Of a stretch of DNA of 64,000 bases, positions 63,304 through 64,000 are shown piece after piece. This DNA is from Porphyromonas sp. (GTDB taxonomy: Bacteria; Bacteroidota; Bacteroidia; Bacteroidales; Porphyromonadaceae). How positions within the stretch are numbered: position 1 is the stretch's first letter; the number at the start of each line of letters is the position of its first letter. Both the position numbers and the translations under genes were made by a program. Location: the NCBI GenBank assembly GCA_022772085.1, contig JALFBN010000003.1, forward strand, positions 124,001-188,000, read 5' to 3'. Below the pieces are notes generated by a model that saw only the letters and a list, made by a program, of their open reading frames with translations, ran no database searches and was not told the DNA's origin.

Positions 63304-64000
63304 ATGGCAGGAAGCAAAATACCCATCAAGAAAATATGCGAGTATTGTAATTCAGAGTTTTACGCTCACAAGGGAAGTACAAGATATTGTTCGCACACTT
63401 GCAATAGTAGAGCCTATAAACAAATGAAGCGAGAGGCGAAAACACGTACTATTGAAACAGCAGAACAAGAGAAAAAAGTCAAGGATATTATATCTCGTCC
63501 TTACCTCAAAATCTCAGAAGCTGGAAGGTTGCTCGGAGTCGCTCGACAGACTATATATGAGCACATTTATGCTGGTCGCCTCAGAGCCTCCAAGATAACA
63601 AGCCGTCTTTCTGTTGTCAGGCGTGAAGACATTGAGCTGATGTTAGCGGAGCGGCCTTATGAGAAGCGACAACCAAGAGATACAATCGTAATCACTGATC
63701 TATATACGACAGACGAGGTCTGCGAGACCTACACTATTGCTCGTTCTACACTCTTTGCGATAGCCAAACGTGAGCATATTCCTCGCACTCATAACCGAGG
63801 TAAGACCTATTGGAGTAAACGACACATTGATGCCTACTTTGCGAAGAAAGCCCCCGATGCTTCGATTACAGAATGGTGTACAGCCGAAGATATATCGTCT
63901 CGCTTTGGCATGACTACTACAGCGGTCTACAACTTCGTCTTTGACCACAATATTCCCAAGAAGAAGGTCAAAGGGAAAAGTTATTACTCTACACAGCACG
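63304..64000 (+). CDS. Zinc-finger and multi-HTH DNA-binding protein, 3' partial
   Basis: Open from ATG 63304 (MAGSKIPIKKICEYCNSEFY) to the window edge, 232 codons without a stop, therefore absent from the ORF track. A zinc-finger-like N-terminus has C12-x2-C15 and C29-x3-C33 (RYCSHTCNSRAYK). Three excisionase/MerR-like helix-turn-helix units follow: about 67-113 (YLKISEAGRLLGVARQTIYE), 133-178 (YTTDEVCETYTIARSTLFAI) and 190-232 (WCTAEDISSRFGMTTTAVYN). Proteins of this kind sit next to tyrosine integrases on Bacteroidetes conjugative or mobilisable elements. Function in excision or regulation is inferred. Confidence 0.75.
   Translation, partial: MAGSKIPIKKICEYCNSEFYAHKGSTRYCSHTCNSRAYKQMKREAKTRTIETAEQEKKVKDIISRPYLKISEAGRLLGVARQTIYEHIYAGRLRASKITSRLSVVRREDIELMLAERPYEKRQPRDTIVITDLYTTDEVCETYTIARSTLFAIAKREHIPRTHNRGKTYWSKRHIDAYFAKKAPDASITEWCTAEDISSRFGMTTTAVYNFVFDHNIPKKKVKGKSYYSTQH

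Noticed and set aside
63075-63329. 84-aa minus-strand ORF after mnmE
   Set aside because: Reads through the perfect mnmE terminator hairpin and the GACA repeats; no protein character.
63700-63999. 99-aa minus-strand ORF at the window end
   Set aside because: Antisense to the well-supported zinc-finger/HTH gene.
1-64000. CRISPR array, rRNA, tRNA or large repeats
   Set aside because: No regularly spaced long repeats, rRNA-like sequence or tRNA cloverleaf were seen while reading; a covariance-model scan would be decisive.

Overview
The window looks like chromosomal DNA of an anaerobic Bacteroidales bacterium, most likely Porphyromonas or a close relative. The evidence is a PorT-like type IX secretion (T9SS) protein, two proteins ending in T9SS-type C-terminal domains, DUF3098 and HU-CCDC81/SPOR proteins, Bacteroidetes-type promoters (TAnnTTTG) close to start codons, and a butyryl-CoA gene cluster like those of asaccharolytic Porphyromonas. 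This is inferred from family recognition; no database search was possible. I saw no rRNA, tRNA or CRISPR array.

Layout. 1-4.3 kb: end of an acyl-CoA dehydrogenase gene, then etfB, etfA, crt and hbd, i.e. the route between acetoacetyl-CoA and butyryl-CoA, closed by a strong terminator. 4.3-5.6 kb: a decayed Mu-like prophage fragment. 6-7.2 kb: a secreted leucine-rich-repeat protein with a T9SS-like tail. 7.3-10.7 kb: nadB-nadC-nadA (de novo NAD), then a nitroreductase. 12.3-13.5 kb: rpsF-rpsR-rplI. 13.8-19.1 kb: an AspT-like transporter, dapB, signal peptidase I, a second S26-family protein that lacks the catalytic residues, and a WbqC-like protein. 19.1-28.9 kb (minus): dnaA, mnmD, a beta-helix lipoprotein, xseA, an Lrp/AsnC regulator, ruvB, a U32 peptidase and upp. 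29-36 kb: porT (+), then minus-strand queG, HU/SPOR protein, a putative porin, a Rieske-like lipoprotein, an SRPBCC protein, pyrE and trmD. 36.4-46.8 kb (minus): nadE, S41 peptidase, DUF3316 protein, parC, e(P4)-like phosphatase, radA, an amidinotransferase-like enzyme and a tiny secreted protein that is almost only a T9SS tail.

46.9-50 kb: prfB with a complete programmed +1 frameshift, then topB, both visibly GC-richer than the rest. 50-52 kb: long-chain acyl-CoA synthetase (minus). 52.4-56.7 kb: a ClpC-type ATPase without the N-terminal Clp domain, followed by htpG. 57.2-63 kb: ftsX, DUF3098, uppP, truB, queA, folK and mnmE, packed in one direction. 63.2-64 kb: the edge of a probable mobile element, with a helically phased GACA repeat in front of a multi-helix-turn-helix zinc-finger protein that runs off the window. 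The ORF track misses that gene because it has no stop here.

Most of the window is ordinary housekeeping. The best candidates for something unusual are the inactivated signal peptidase paralogue, the stand-alone T9SS tail protein, the N-domain-less ClpC, the Rieske-like lipoprotein with an altered ligand motif, and the mobile-element edge beside mnmE.
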